Below, one piece after another: positions 5,607-5,843 of a stretch of DNA of 5,843 nucleotides. The DNA comes from Bryobacteraceae bacterium. GTDB taxonomy: Bacteria > Acidobacteriota > Terriglobia > Bryobacterales > Bryobacteraceae. The number at the start of each line of letters is the position of its first letter. The stretch's first letter is position 1. A model generated the notes under the pieces. That model had not been told where the DNA came from. It saw only the letters and a program-made list of their open reading frames with translations, and did not search any database. The position numbers were made by a program, and so were the translations under genes. The DNA lies in NCBI GenBank assembly GCA_030039005.1, contig JASHQT010000536.1:1-5843 (forward strand), in the 5' to 3' direction.

Positions 5607-5843
5607 AGACAGCCAAACGGCACGATCCAGGCTTGCCAGATGAAAGTGGCAAGGAACGAACCGACGAAACGGTGTTGGCGATTAACCTGGCTAAGCCGCT
5701 TGAGCTGATCGTGCTTTCGGCGAAGCAAACCGCCGCACGCTGCCGCCTGCGTGGAAGTGACGACACTGTAACACTTCGTGCCGGCTGCCTTCGGGAGGTT
5801 GTTCCCGGTGAGATCGTCGTCGTCCAGCCACGCAAACGATGGA
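5603..5843 (+). CDS. Conserved 'cytoplasmic protein' family gene, N-terminal part (cut by window edge)
   Basis: Eighty codons are visible and the frame is still open at the window end. The start is TTG at 5603-5605, which overlaps the upstream TGA stop as TTGA, with GGAGAG at 5590-5595 about seven bases ahead. This is a strong ribosome binding site and points to translational coupling. The protein begins LKTAKRHDPGLPDESGKERT, continues with TVLAINLAKPLELIVLSAKQ and ends in VVPGEIVVVQPRKRW. From memory this matches a bacterial family annotated as 'cytoplasmic protein', whose full-length members (about 300 residues) carry TPR/ST7-like repeats in the C-terminal half. The visible part looks like a small beta-rich domain. 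The family role is not known to me. The name is from recollection of the N-terminal pattern; the reading frame itself is secure. Confidence 0.75.
   Translation, partial: MKTAKRHDPGLPDESGKERTDETVLAINLAKPLELIVLSAKQTAARCRLRGSDDTVTLRAGCLREVVPGEIVVVQPRKRW

Overview
The window looks like an accessory, island-type stretch of a moderately GC-rich bacterial chromosome. The integrase, the winged-helix/nucleotidyltransferase protein and the DUF6880-type protein all resemble versions I associate with soil Acidobacteria (Solibacter/Bryobacter-like). That assignment rests on remembered family resemblance, not on a search.

Left end (1-580): debris. Two direct repeats at 150-191 and a TTGACA end at 192-197 mark one end of an IS21-family element that extends out of the window to the left. 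Directly after it lies a decayed BlaI/MecI-type repressor gene (200-356), beheaded at the IS end and internally deleted. No gene is recognisable from there to 580.

Integration module (580-2539): a tyrosine recombinase gene on the minus strand, with a good promoter and ribosome binding site, faces away from a plus-strand AlpA/excisionase-like HTH gene. The integrase frame is broken by two compensating single-base indels 80-90 bases apart. Its 3' end runs through 47 bases of the 3' part of a tRNA-Pro(CGG) gene, the probable attachment-site core. The tRNA 5' half is absent, so this is not a simple intact-tRNA junction.

Cargo (2577-4033): a 210-residue winged-helix plus nucleotidyltransferase protein follows the HTH gene on the plus strand. 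A convergent minus-strand pair follows: a DUF104-type antitoxin and a VapC PIN-domain toxin. Between the convergent units lie two adjacent strong hairpins. The first overlaps a segment resembling the D-loop and anticodon arm of tRNA-Gly, but with CTA at the anticodon position.

Right end (4278-5843): a probable two-gene operon. A 442-residue DUF6880-like helical-repeat protein overlaps by TTGA with a gene cut off by the window edge, whose N-terminus matches a conserved 'cytoplasmic protein' family. The divergent region before it (4034-4277) holds a strong hairpin and no gene.

Overall: insertion-sequence debris, then an integrase/excisionase module tied to a tRNA-Pro site, then stability or defence-like cargo, then conserved genes of unknown function. 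I see no CRISPR array, rRNA or complete tRNA.
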